Shown: positions 48,291 to 59,096 of the stretch, in pieces
Position numbering within the stretch: position 1 is the stretch's first letter
How the letters are laid out: each line of letters begins with the position of its first letter
NCBI GenBank assembly: GCA_030704615.1
Contig: CM060734.1
Coordinates: 43,912,042-43,976,041 of the forward strand
Direction of reading: 5' to 3'
From: Takakia lepidozioides
Lineage: Eukaryota; Streptophyta; Takakiopsida; Takakiales; Takakiaceae
Length of the DNA: 64,000 nt
Program-made: the position numbers and the translations under genes
The notes under the pieces: model-generated
Databases searched by the model: none
What the model was told of the DNA's origin: nothing
What the model saw: only the letters and a program-made list of their open reading frames with translations

Positions 48291-49295
48291 GTGCGAAACA
48301 AGGGCAGACGGCATCGTTTCCGCGTCCGTTTGTTCTCCCTGCTCTTTGAAGACTGTTTCTCTACTCGCAGTGCTTCCTCCCTAGCCCAGCTCACTTCCTC
48401 GTCCTCCCCCCCCTTCTATTGGAGGTTGCTCATCGGTCGCCTCCGGGATCTTCAAGACCTTCCTCTCCACACTGCGGTTGCAGAATCCTGTTCTGCCCTT
48501 CGTCTTCCTCTACGCCGGATGTTTCTTCTCCCATTCTAAGTTCCCGTCTCGCCTTCCTCATCCTCCTTAGCGCGTGCCCTTTGCTTCTTTGATGTGAAAT
48601 AAAGTGTTCTTCGACGCTTGCTTCTCCCTCGGAATGGGGTCACCGTCTCTGCAGAATCCAGGGTTGCAAAGACAATAAACGAGAAGAGGGAAAAAAGAGG
48701 ACTATGGGAGGTTCATCGCAAGGCCTTCAACGCCAAGATGTTCGCTCGCAACGTTCAGTGCGCCACTGACTCATTCCACATGCATGGCGAACACGTGTCC
48801 ATCTAATCGTTATGAAATATCGGCGGAGATCATTGGATCCTCATCCATTAAAAAACCGTTGGGGTCTAATCACCTCCCATCTGAAAAAGTTCGTTATTCT
48901 GGCATGTTCCAGAGGAATGTCAAGTGTGTACAGTTGTACAGCGGTGTAGGTGCCGTTAAAATTAAATGGAAATGGGCATCTCTTCTGGCCTCTCTGACAT
49001 GACAACCAAACGGCGGCTCTGTCAGTCAATCTGTCAACGAATGCACTGGTGGGGCACTTGTGAAAAAACAGTTGGATTCTAGGATTGGCTGACATTAATG
49101 ACCATGCGCTTGGTTTTCATGGGGAGACATTTCACAGAAGTGGAAACCCGCGTTAGGAGATCTGCAAGCCGGAGCGATACCTGTAATTCTCTGTGAGGAC
49201 TGCAAAAACTCCGCTCCCACACAATTGCATTCACAAGCACGGTCGGACTGTGAACTCTACTTTCTGAAGCAACATCGACATATGGCCTCCCAGCC
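48291..49295. promoter_or_regulatory. divergent intergenic region of the MULE
   Basis: About 1 kb between the two oppositely transcribed genes, where both promoters should lie. No clear TATA box was assigned to either. Open frames here are short and unlike any protein I know. Confidence 0.4.
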
Positions 49296-52200
49296 ATGGG
49301 CTGCCTTGACGCGGACTTCTTCAGTGAGGACCACCCTGTGCCATTTTCTTACGAGGTGGAAGATGATGGTTTTGCGCTGGTGCATGAACACGTCCTCGCA
49401 ACGCAGTTTCGGTTGGAAAATGGAACTCTATTCCTTCAAAGGGAAGTGTACGATGGCAATGGAAAACTTCTCAAGTACGTGTTCCAGAAAACCTTCGCAT
49501 ACTGCACCAGCCACACAATGGAGAGTGCCTCCAGGCAGATACAGGGTGCTCAGTGCCCCTCTGAGACAGTCTGCAGGATCTTTCTTACTCCTGGCACGGA
49601 GCATCAGTGGCCCAGGAGAAAAACACCCGTGGTTGTCAAGAAGGAGATGAGTACCGTTAACACTGTAGTTGAGCTTTCGGACTCATCCTCCGATGACACA
49701 TGTGCAATACCGCCCGTGGATCAGCCATGTCCACCTGTAGAAGCAGATGTGGAGGAGATCACCAGTGTCATTCCTAAACTGAAAGCCATGGGAGGGATGG
49801 CAGGTTTCAAGAGTGAGTTGAGGGGATAGACTGGAGCACTTTCAATATTCAGAGGGTGGCATTCTTGCCGGAATCTTTTGATGGTAATACTGTTTTCGAG
49901 CTGCCTCCTCCTGGTCGTTTGGGGGGGCATTTCTAGTCTCCTGGAAGGAATGGACAAAAAGCACGATGGGCACCCTTGGTGCCGCCACAAAAAACCTCCA
50001 ATATTCACAACAACGACAACTCATATTCAGGGAACACAGTTGTAATGCACCTGAAATGGAGAACATGAAATGCAGACACTTCGCATTGTCAGGTGTGCAA
50101 AAACCAAAGCGAATGGATGGTGTTCAGTGAGAATCCATTCAAGCCTGGGGGGACACCACCATACAGTAACACTTTTGTGTGCAAGTTCTGTAGGGTACCA
50201 CCTTGCTGCCTTGCTTTGTGTGGCGCCAGAATGTATTATGTGGTGCATCGATTCAAAACCCTGACTAGAGCCTGTGTCCATTTCGGTTTTCACAACCACC
50301 CTGTGTCCAGGGGGATTATAGGGAGAGCGTTTGACACAGTCTCGCGTCTGATAAGGCAAGAGTTGGATACCAATCCAACTGGAACCACATCTGCAATTGC
50401 CATGGGGGCGAGCAAGTCCTTTCTGGAAAGCCGTATTCTGTGTGCATCAAATTCGGTTGGAGGAATACTGGAGGGATTGGCTTTGGACACTGTTATGGAC
50501 CATTTCTCAACTTTGACTTCTCCAAACATTAGGAATCAGGTGACGCTTTAAGAATGGGCTCTGGGAGCCGAGGTTATATGGACAATATTATGGATTTGAA
50601 GAAAAGGAGCATGTTATGACTACATCCAAGACAGCGTTTTCCCGGGACAAGGAGCCAGGAAAGTGTTCTTGTTCAAAATGTCCACAAAAGGTAGAGGGCA
50701 GCGGGGTCAGCCTGGTTAAACGTATGCAGAAGGGTGGTGATCTTGGCAACTGCTTCCTTATGTTCGATCATGTCAAGAGGGTTAAAGACTGGACCACAAT
50801 GGCATGTCATGTTTACGACCCTGTTACCAGCGGGGTCATGACAATTGCAGTGTGTGACATGCAGTCAGAGGACACAGATTCACAACAGCTCATGTAGGAA
50901 GCTCTCATTCGAGTTATGGCCTCCAATGGTCTCCCATCTCCCAATTCGTTGGTTTCATGGCCGATAGTGCTCAAGCTAACTTCAACGCTGTCCGCATTGT
51001 GTTCGGGACGGGAGACCCAAAAGTGCCAATGCCTGGAAGAGAACGTACATGTCTTTTCCATTGGACACAATCCCTGGACAAACACACAAAGACATACATC
51101 AAGCCAGATATGCAGACTATGCATCGCCAACTGTGCAACCAGTACAAGGACGCCAAAACTATGGGGGAAGCGAATACATTGTTCCAGACAATTCGTGCCT
51201 GGTGGTACTCATCTGGAGCGGCATCGGAGGACAGCATGAGGGCACTGCAAGACTGGTTCGCATTTTGGCACTTCCGTTACCGACAGTGGGGAGCGGCCAT
51301 GACAACGGTGAGTGGTTTGTATTCACCTTCGTTGTGGGTGCTTCGGATATATCTTTCAGGGTCCAATCCTAATATCGGGTTTCTGTTTTTTTTCCTTGCA
51401 GCATATGTCCATTGAGGAGATGGCGGACATGCCTTCTTGCAATCTTGCAGAGACAGTGCACAATGCCTGGTTGCAACAATCCGGCAAAAAAGGGAGAGAT
51501 TGTATGCGGCGACGGCCGATGACCTCATTCGTGCTCTGCAGCAGCAAACCAGATATAGGTCATTCTTGAGCAGCAGCAAACCAGATATAGGTCATTCTTG
51601 AGGGGTGGCTTTGGTGCAAAGGTCCGGACAGGAGCGAGTTGATGTTGCGCAGCTGGAAGATCAGGGGATCCCAGCAAATAGCGCGGCAGTGAGCATATGT
51701 GCAGATGGCACCCCTCTCTGGGAAGAGTTCCCCATCTGGAAGGCGAAGAGAGATTCGGGTCTTGCAAACGGAAAATTGGACACCCCTCCCGGATCGGATG
51801 CAGATTCCCATAGGCCGGACAGGGTGAACTTCTCGACGCCACGTGTTCACTTGGATCAGAGATGGAATTGCGGAACATCCACAGGTGAGGGCTACTCTGG
51901 CCCAAACCGGACCCCTGCATCAAGCATTGTCACTGCAATGGTTGAAGACCAGAACGTGGTGCCGCATATAATCGAGTCCATGGGCTTGGACGAGGTTTGG
52001 CATATAGAACGCACAAGTGTTGGATCTCGTGTGAAATGCGCGGCGATCAGGGCCACCAATCATGAAAAATGTACATCATTAATCTCCAGAGGGAAAGAAC
52101 GTACTGCAGCTCCTATATTCACGGGTTTGTTTCTCCCTTACGGACAAGGCGAGGCAAAGAACCACAAGTTCTGGTTCTGCGCTGACGATTGTGGGAGATG

Positions 52201-52811
52201 TGTGCATGGTACAGTGAGGCCTTCCGTGGTAAGGAAGCCTACTCCACCAACCGTGTGGCCTGTGAAGATGGGCACAGGTCTCACTCACCGAGAGATTGCA
52301 ATGCTGGAAGAGGCGGGTTTCTCCCTAGCCAGACATTCCATTGCACGTGAAGGTGCTTCAAGTGGAAGCGGTTCACGGGTACCTCCGCCTGACGCTCACT
52401 TGTGGCCAACCAGACGGAACGGGAAGCTTGTTCGACGATTCCCTCCAACCGCAGAACACTACGGCAAAATTGAGTCCGCCAGAATGCTTCACGCTCGTGT
52501 TGCGGGGAACAATGGAAGTGCCTGATCCAGGGTATGGTCGGGTCTTCACCATGATCTCATCCGCATCTGCGCTGCAGGACAGGACATACGAAATCACTGT
52601 TTCCAATTTTCCCAATTGTACATGTCCAGATTTTGTTGGTATGCTTTCAAGTAGTTTGGGAAAGAGAGGGAAGTTCATACCGTGCAAACACCTTTACTTC
52701 GTCTTCTTGAGAAGGATGGTTTGTGATCCAAAGCGCGACTTCTTCATTCACCAAGCCACTATGAGTTTCAACGAAGTCAACACACTTCTACAGCGGGATA
52801 CAAGCCCATAA
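49296..52811 (+). pseudogene. SWIM-zinc-finger transposase-like gene
   Basis: N-terminal part from the ATG at 49296 (177 codons, ending acidic). Then broken pieces: 50093-50551 with FGFHNHPVSRG; 50616-50897 with CSCSKCPQKV, FDHVKRVKDWTTMACHVYD and IAVCDMQSED; 50957-51300 with FMADSAQANFNAVRIVFGTG and RERTCLFHWTQSLDKHTK, the likely RNase H-like core (Asp in each block as catalytic candidates); and a C-terminal SWIM finger in 52341-52811 (NCTCPDF, then PCKHLYFVFLR, the CxCx(n)CxH pattern). SWIM fingers are usual in MULE transposases. At least four frame breaks and a 32-bp tandem duplication (51539-51602) are present; the intron at about 51308-51400 is plausible (GTGAGT donor, TTGCAG acceptor). 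Defective as sequenced. Confidence 0.75.
51539..51602. repeat. 32-bp tandem duplication in the transposase gene
   Basis: Two exact copies of a unit beginning CAGCAGCAAACCAGATATAG. Thirty-two is not a multiple of three, so the duplication shifts the frame downstream. Confidence 0.95.
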
Positions 52812-52992
52812 AAATCGGTGTTTTCCTTGACTACAACTTGTAATGGAATGACTATTCAAGTCCAGTGACTCTCAATGTATGACGTCAAACATCTTTGCTA
52901 TGCGTGGGTCAATGCATTTGTCGCATTGGTTTGTCATTCTCTTTTCATTAGAAAACACAAGAAACTACCTTCAGATAGACAGATGATCAAAT

Positions 52993-53183
52993 CAACCTCG
53001 TCTCAACACGAGGTTTACTTGAAGTTCTCCAAATCCTCCTTGTGTTGACACAAGGATGATTTTAGTTCTCAGAAAACAACATCGTGTCAACACGAAGTTC
53101 ATTTTTGTTCCAGGAAAACAACCTTGTGTTAACACGAGGTTTTGTTGAAGTTCTCCAAATCCCCCTTGTGTCGACACGAGGTT
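52993..53183. repeat. right cluster of near-palindromes
   Basis: Five closely spaced units (starts 52993, 53036, 53078, 53119, 53162) of the form CCTTGTGTTGACACAAGG or CCTCGTGTCAACACGAGG, about 40 bp apart. They share the plan of the left cluster, with the inner CG dinucleotides changed to TG/CA. They lie after the transposase stop and before the terminal repeats. Confidence 0.92.
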
Positions 53184-53329
53184 CATTTCAGTTCTACGAA
53201 ATGAAGCTCCTGTTAGCAGAAGGTTGAACTCCAGAAGCCCAAAACCCTTCATCCGTTTCACCTTCATGTGGTGAAATCAACAGTTCGGGGGGCTCCACGG
53301 TTATAGGCCCACCTTCTTTGTGGTGACGT

Positions 53330-53466
53330 GGCATGACCTGGACCAGGCTCACGCCACGTCAGCATCAGCGCCATGTCAGCAGCGTGAGCGTAGGCTCACG
53401 CCACGTCATCATTGTGTGAGCGTACGCTCACACGCTCACGCGCCAGGCTCACGCGGTAGCGTCGTT
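53330..53466. repeat. MULE right terminal repeat region
   Basis: CAGGCTCACGCCACGTCAGC, GCGTGAGCGTAGGCTCACGC, GTGAGCGTACGCTCAC and CCAGGCTCACGCGG, inverted relative to 42438-42512. Internally palindromic, so the ends can fold. Confidence 0.85.
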
Positions 53467-53475
53467 GACAACAGG
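53467..53475. repeat. 9-bp target duplication of the MULE, right
   Basis: GACAACAGG, identical to 42417-42425. The interrupted cassette continues immediately (GAAGTATCCCGAAACAGG). Confidence 0.85.
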
Positions 53476-53655
53476 GAAGTATCCCGAAACAGGTAACAGA
53501 GACGAGGAGAAGTTGTGGCATGAATACTTTTCTGACCCCAGTCAATGGTGGGACAATCGAGGCAAAAAAGTGAATGCCTGTTGGACTACAGAGAGTAGCA
53601 TATGCAATTGAGTATAGGAACTAGTGTGATCAGTTGAGTTGGGTATTTCCAGTTG
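53476..53655 (+). pseudogene. PDF-motif exon 1 continuing after the MULE
   Basis: Frame encoding the WHEYFSDPSQWWDNRGKKVN motif (about 53516-53575), then intron-like sequence. It is the right half of the cassette whose left half ends at 42425. Confidence 0.75.
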
Positions 53656-54885
53656 ACCGTCTACCCATGCAGGTTTTTTGTACCCATCCTTCCACATGGA
53701 ATCATAGGTAATCTGGAGCTTGAAATCCGGCCCTCCTGGATGAATCTGGACCCACACTCTATCCCTGCTCCTTTAGCTATCCATGCCCCTGCACAAATCA
53801 TGCATACATCCTCATCTTGCTGCTAGTAGCTGAGAATGACAACCTATAACTGCTTGAGCAAACACCCCAACCCTAGTTATCACACTAGTTCATATGTGTC
53901 TGCTTCCAACAGACATTCACCTTTTGCCTCAATTGTTCCACCAGTGACTGAGGTCGGAAACGTATTTCACTCCAGAGCTTCTCCTCGAGTCTATGTTATC
54001 TATTTTTTTATACTTTCCTGTCAACCACATTGGTAATAACATGTCAAGATCACTCCCCACAATAGATCCACCAACGAGCTAACTTGCAGAATTCAACATA
54101 AAAATCTAGGGATGACTCTGATAGCAGGGAAAAACAAGGTGAAATATGTGGAAGAAGGTACCTTCAATAGCAGCGCCTTGTTCTATGAATTGTGTTGTTG
54201 CCGCTGCTGTTTCCAATTGACCATCTACCCACTTATAGCCGTTGTGCTATTGAAGGAGATCATAGGTATCCAAAGCCTCCATACCATGTCCCTGCTCTGC
54301 ATACCTTGCAAGTATCGCGTTCCATGACACCACATCTCGTTCAGCCATAGTGTTGAAAACTCCCTCCGCATCCTTAATGCACCCACAGTTGGTATACATG
54401 TCCACCAGGGCAGTGTTCAGAATGACATCTGGTACATTTCCAGCTTTGACGATGTCACCATGGACTTCTTTCCCCTTTTCCAGAGCTCCCAGGCATGCAC
54501 ACGCATTGCAAACACAAACAAACGTGATGTGGTTGGGCTTCACCCCTTCGCGCATCATTTGCCCATAGGTCTCCAAAGCATTCCTACCACACCCATGCTT
54601 GGTAAATCCTGCCAACATTATATTCCACATGGTCAAAGATCGTTGAGGCATTCTGTTCAAAACTGGTGAGCATGCATGATGCTCCTGCACTTAACATACA
54701 TATTTGACATGGGTGCTGAGTAGAAAAACATTTGGCATGAATCCACTTTGGATAATATGAGTGTGTAGCTGCTGCCATGTTACCCATGCCTCTGCACAAA
54801 TCATGCATACATCCTTGTCGTGCTGCTTGCAGCCGACAAATAACAGCCTAGCCGCAACAGCGGCACAATTGATCAAATCAGGCAC
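53656..54885 (-). pseudogene. inverted OSB/PPR cassette
   Basis: The strand changes at about 53655. On the minus strand: PPR repeats 54690-54247 (VLNRMPQRSLTMWNIMLAGF, GVKPNHITFVCVCNACACLG, VILNTALVDMYTNCGCIKDA) and a PDF exon at 53757-53650 (GPDFKLQITYDSMWKDGYKK). The PPR frame stays open for 147 codons. The order of parts is scrambled relative to cassette B, so this is a rearranged copy. Confidence 0.72.
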
Positions 54886-55837
54886 TATTAATCAAGGCAC
54901 CTTATTCAACACATTTCACCCTGTTTTTCCCTCTTATCAGAATTGGCCGTATCCAGAAGTATTGCTCTGTTTAACAGGGTCCTTGATTTAGCTAGTAGCA
55001 ACAGAACAAACTAGTACCACAACAATTCAGCCCGGGTGTAGGCTTGCTTATTTTTTGCTTACTGGGCCTTTTCAAGCATGAATTTTTGGACCTTGTGGCC
55101 TTTGAGGTGTCCATTGGGACATTGGTCTCATTTGGATTTTTGTAATATAATTTACAGGGCGTGTATTCCCCTGTACTCGTCTATTTTCATTGTCTAGTGG
55201 TTGCTAGTATGCAAGAAGGGCATTCTGTTTTTATATCGGAATTTCAACATGTAATGAAGAATTTAAATCATTTAATCTATTTTTATTTTTATATAATATT
55301 ATTAAATTAAACAAATACTACCATTTAATAAAATTTTCCAAGCTGCTATTCCCCTATTTTTTTTAAATATAAATATAAATTTAAGAATTTAAAATTACAA
55401 ATATAAACTATTAAATTATTTTCAAATAACATTCTTGATGACACATGCATTATATGACACGACATTCTTTTATCCAGATTTTCACCACGTGTAAAGATAA
55501 GTAGTCATATATTATGTCTAAGTGCCACATGTCCATCTGAAGTGCAACAGGTGTCGTGATGTGTCACCTACGCAGTGGTGCACGTGCTCCTTTAAAGCCT
55601 CTCCATGTAGGCAACGCTCAGCAGACAATGTAGTCATAGAGTTGTGATTACATCCCTCTCTTATGATGACTCCAGGTGCCACGCACGCAGTTACGACTAT
55701 GACTTGCAAAACGCAGTCCTAAAGACTAGTCGCTATGACAGGGTTTTTTTCACTACAGAGTGATGTAGTCATGAACGCATATAGGACTGAAAAAATAGTC
55801 ATATGTGCAGTCATAAAAACACTCATCTGTTGTAGTG
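54886..55837. other. CACTA-1 right arm, partly AT-rich
   Basis: A short plus-strand cassette remnant (to about 54960), then non-coding sequence with a strongly AT-rich tract (about 55245-55435), then subterminal sequence rich in GTCATRACTG-like words up to the CACTA terminus. No transposase. Confidence 0.6.
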
Positions 55838-56047
55838 AACTTGCCTTTCTTTGAATACATGTGGCAATAGTCTTTGTCATAGATAGCAACAACTCCCTTA
55901 TCGATCAGTTATCCCACATACATCAAATTCTTACGTAAATCTGGAACATAAAGTGCATTTTGGATGATCACTTTCTGCCAAACACCGTTAACTAGGGACT
56001 GGATTTCGATATTTCCAACTCCAGCAACCCAAACTGTTGTATCCGTA
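55838..56047 (-). pseudogene. Copia pol fragment between the two CACTAs
   Basis: 210 bp on the minus strand encoding the stretch after the protease: TVWVAGVGNIEIQSLVNG, YVPDLRKNLMYVG, then CHMYSKKGK, with one in-frame TAA (55909-55911). It links the 61.4-kb protease part to the integrase part at 38611 without a gap once both CACTAs are removed. Confidence 0.92.
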
Positions 56048-56240
56048 CACTACAACAGATCGCGGTATATCTGACTGCCGAGCCGCGGTAATCATGGTTT
56101 TCCTAACTTTGACCATGACTTCCCTGTATTTTTTGGACCAAATGGGGTTTCACGTAGTCGTTGAAATAACTTCGTGACTACGTAGTCGCCCAGAGGACTG
56201 CGTTGGTAGACGTCGTCATGACTGCATGGGTTCGCAGGAG

Positions 56241-56346
56241 ACGGAATGGTGGTCAACGATGATTCACCAGCGCCAGCTTGCCACCAACAGTCGACGGAAT
56301 GGTGGTCAACGATGATTCACCAGCGCCAGCTTGCCACCAACAGTCG
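56241..56346. repeat. 53-bp perfect tandem duplication
   Basis: Two exact units, each starting ACGGAATGGTGGTCAACGAT, in the left arm of CACTA-2. Confidence 0.95.
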
Positions 56347-56489
56347 CCGGAATGACTTCAAGTGCAAGCTTGGTAGCCAAAAGGTTAAAAAATTCAAAAA
56401 GTTATTTGTAGGGTTGCCCATTAGAGGGTTGGGACTTAGCCTCATTTTGGCTTTGTGTTTTTTGGTCTCCTGCGCGTTTTCTTAGTAAA

Positions 56490-57010
56490 GAGCCGAGAGC
56501 ATGGAACGCGATGATCGCAAGAGATATGTAAGGGCGTGGGATGGAGGCTTTGCAGAGCTATTCTTGAGCAAATGATGCAGGAAGGGCGAGGATATGCACA
56601 GCGTGGGCATGGTATAGAGGCTTCGGAGACGTATGAGCAAATAATGCGGGAAGGGGTGAAGCCGGACTGGGGTCACGGTCGTTTGTGTTTGCAATGCGTG
56701 TGAGAGCCTGGCAGCCCTGGAAAAGGGTAAAAAGTCCATGGTGACATTGTCAAATTTAGGGTATCCAGAAACAAGTAACAGAGACAGATGTGGCAGTATT
56801 GAGGATACAAAGGGAATGTTTGAGAATATGGCTGAACGAAATGTCGTGTCCTAGAGTGTGATGATCGCGGGATATGCCCCAGCATGGATGCGGGATGGAG
56901 GCATTGGAGACCTATGAGCAAATGATGCGGGAAGGGGTAAAGGCAGACAGACTCGGTCACGTTCGTTTGTAAATGCAATGCGTGTGCGAGCTGCCTGATT
57001 CTTCTTCGAC
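56490..57010 (+). pseudogene. scrambled PPR fragments in CACTA-2
   Basis: Pieces of the same PPR unit (GATGGAGGC...GAGACGTATGAGCAAAT-type strings, repeated about 320 bp apart) in broken frames. No continuous repeat can be read. Confidence 0.6.
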
Positions 57011-58190
57011 CCGTTTCAGCCTGTTTTGCCCTCTCATCAGACTCGGCCTTGAATTGCTCGGCGGAGCAGAGCTAGCATGAGTTTTTTACAGATCCTTCAC
57101 GATGGTGGGACAACCGCGATCACAAGTGCTTTGACATGTTATTGCCAATGTTGCAACTGGAAAGTATCCAAAAACAGATAATAGAGATGAGGAGAAGCTA
57201 TGGAATGAATACTTCTCCGACCCCAGTCAATGGTGGGACAAGCGAGGCAAGAAAGTGAATGCTGTTAGATTACAAAGAAAATCAGATGCAATTAGCATAG
57301 GAGCTAGTGTGATAAGTAGGGTTGGGTTATTTGTTAGAACAAATCACTGTCAGTTGCTGGCAGCAAGGCGAGGATCTATGCATGTTTTGTGCAGAGGGGC
57401 AGATAGGAGCAAGGATAAAGTGTGCGTCCAGATTCATCCAAGAGGGCCAGCACAAGATTACCTATGATTCCCTGTGGATCAATAGCTACATGAAACTTGC
57501 ATGGGTAGATGGTCAACTAGAAGCAGCAGCGGCTCCGGCACAGTTGATAAAGTGAGGCAGACCACAGTTTCTAAAAGAGGACCAAGAGAGGGAGTCCACA
57601 ATGACTCTTCTGGGACTTCTGGGCATGTGAAGATGCTTTGTGAAGCTGACTGACTGACACGGCTCTACATACTTTAAACCAAGGAGGAGGCATTTCAGCA
57701 GATTCAAATACATATGTCTATCTCTTGCATAAGTACATCAAGATGAAAGGACTGGAAGCTGGAAAACAGGTGCACGCTCACATCATCCAAAGTGGATTCA
57801 AGCCAAACGTTTTTTTACGCAACATCCTTGTCAACATGAATGTTAAGTGCGGGAGCATCATGGATGCTCACCAAGTGTTCAACAGAATGCCTCAACGATC
57901 TTTGATCACGTGGAATATTATAATGTTGGCAGGATTTACCAAGCATGGGTGTGGTACAAATGCTTTGGAGAACTATGAGCAAATGAGGCTGGAAGGGGTG
58001 AAGCCCAGCCACATCACATTTGTTTGCGTTTGCAATGCGGGTGCGAGCCTGGCAGCCCTGGAAAAGGGCAAAGAGGTCCATGCTGACATCGCCAAGTTGG
58101 AATTGTACCAGATGTCATTCTGAATACTGCCCTGGTGGACATGTATGCCACATTTGGGTGCATTGAAGATGCAAAGGCAATGTTCGACAA
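57010..58190 (+). pseudogene. OSB/PPR cassette C
   Basis: PDF exon 1 (ELWNEYFSDPSQWWDKRGKK, about 57196-57255), exon 2 (about 57448-57550, ITYDSLWINSYMK and WVDGQLEAA), then PPR repeats 57725-58190 (NILVNMNVKCGSIMDAHQVF, GVKPSHITFVCVCNAG). Frames slip in the linker and near 58090. Cut at about 58190 by a GC-rich insert. Confidence 0.72.
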
Positions 58191-59096
58191 AATGCATTAC
58201 TATGTTTGGGGGGGGGGGGGGGTTAGCAATGCCCCAGCGACCTCCAACCGCCGCGATTAGTGACGGAAATACTCTACGGGCCCGGGGCGTGCCGGAGGCA
58301 TTTTGCGACGTCGGGAAGTCGCAGAGACGTCGCTCCCGGAACGTCGCTAATTAGTGTCGTCGGGGAATCGCAAACCCCCCGGATGCCCCGGCCGCGGCGC
58401 CGGCGTGACTTGCGACGTCCGGGCATCGCGAAAAAATAAAATAAAATAAATAAATAAATAAATTCTGCGACGTCGCATTAGGGACGTCCGGGGGTCGTAA
58501 ATGCGACCCCCAGACGTCACAATAGGAGGGTACATTTGAATTTAGGTGGGAAAATTTGAATTTGAATTTTGAATTTCAAAAACTAGTTGACCATTGACTC
58601 AGCGTTGACCATTGACTCCGGTTTTATCCAATGGCAGTTCATGCATTGTTCTACATATATTAGGCAATGCATATTTGAACCTAGGACCTCCACATTATAA
58701 CATTTCTAAGACACTGCACACTAACCAACAAATCTACAATACATCTATGTATCACAAAAGCAGTTCAAGTATATATATACATATCAAGAGTTAGCTCCTA
58801 GTGACTACCACAATCCTATCATTGTCCCCATTGCTCTCCTCCTCACCACTGTCATCAGAGGATTCTTCCTCCGTTGGTGGCTCCTCGCTTCCAGAACCCT
58901 CCTCCGCCTCCCCATCCACATAGGGCTGTACCCGACCGCGTTGCAAAGCCGTCTTTCTTTGCGCTGGCCATTCTGCCATTTGAGACACTCTTGTCCATTG
59001 CTCCTCTGCTTGAGCATTGGCTACCACCACCGCATAGGGAGGAAGAATGTAGTTTTTTTCCGGAGTGTGTATCTGTGCAAGTCGCTCCTCAAGCGT
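58191..59096. mobile_element. unclassified GC-rich insert in cassette C
   Basis: Starts abruptly in PPR sequence with a run of 14 G (58209-58222). The first ~330 bp are dense in GCGACGTC-type words (TTGCGACGTCGGGAAGTCGC and relatives), followed by a TAAA microsatellite (58434-58462). Further right the minus strand (59096-58795) encodes an acidic C-terminus (ERLAQIHTPEKNYILPPY, then a Glu/Ser-rich tail). The repeat-dense end plus a protein tail suggests a fragment of another DNA transposon. Its exact ends and class are not resolved. Confidence 0.45.

Larger units (their letters stand above)
42426..53466. mobile_element. MULE-like transposon with two divergent genes
   Basis: About 11.0 kb. Both ends carry GCGTGAGCCTGG-type inverted repeats rich in GTGAGC/GCTCAC and the string CTCACGCCACGTCA. 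The 9-bp duplication and a SWIM-type transposase fit Mutator-like elements. Contents from the left: terminal repeats; minus-strand ParB/methyltransferase-like gene; an intergenic stretch around 48.3-49.2 kb; plus-strand SWIM transposase gene; right palindrome cluster; terminal repeats. Both genes carry frame breaks. Confidence 0.85.
38612..55837. mobile_element. CACTA-1 element (17.2 kb with nested MULE)
   Basis: Termini CACTACAAGATATGAGCGTT and, inverted, CACTACAACAGATGAGTGTT, with AAC duplicated on both sides (38609-38611, 55838-55840), the 3-bp size of CACTA elements. Removing it and one AAC rejoins the Copia frame exactly. Cargo: decayed OSB/PPR cassettes in both orientations and an 11-kb MULE-like element. 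I found no CACTA transposase, so it is non-autonomous in this form. Confidence 0.95.

Noticed and set aside
38612-55837. An autonomous CACTA carrying its own transposase
   Set aside because: The only transposase-like gene inside lies within the nested MULE and has a SWIM finger, not a CACTA-type transposase.
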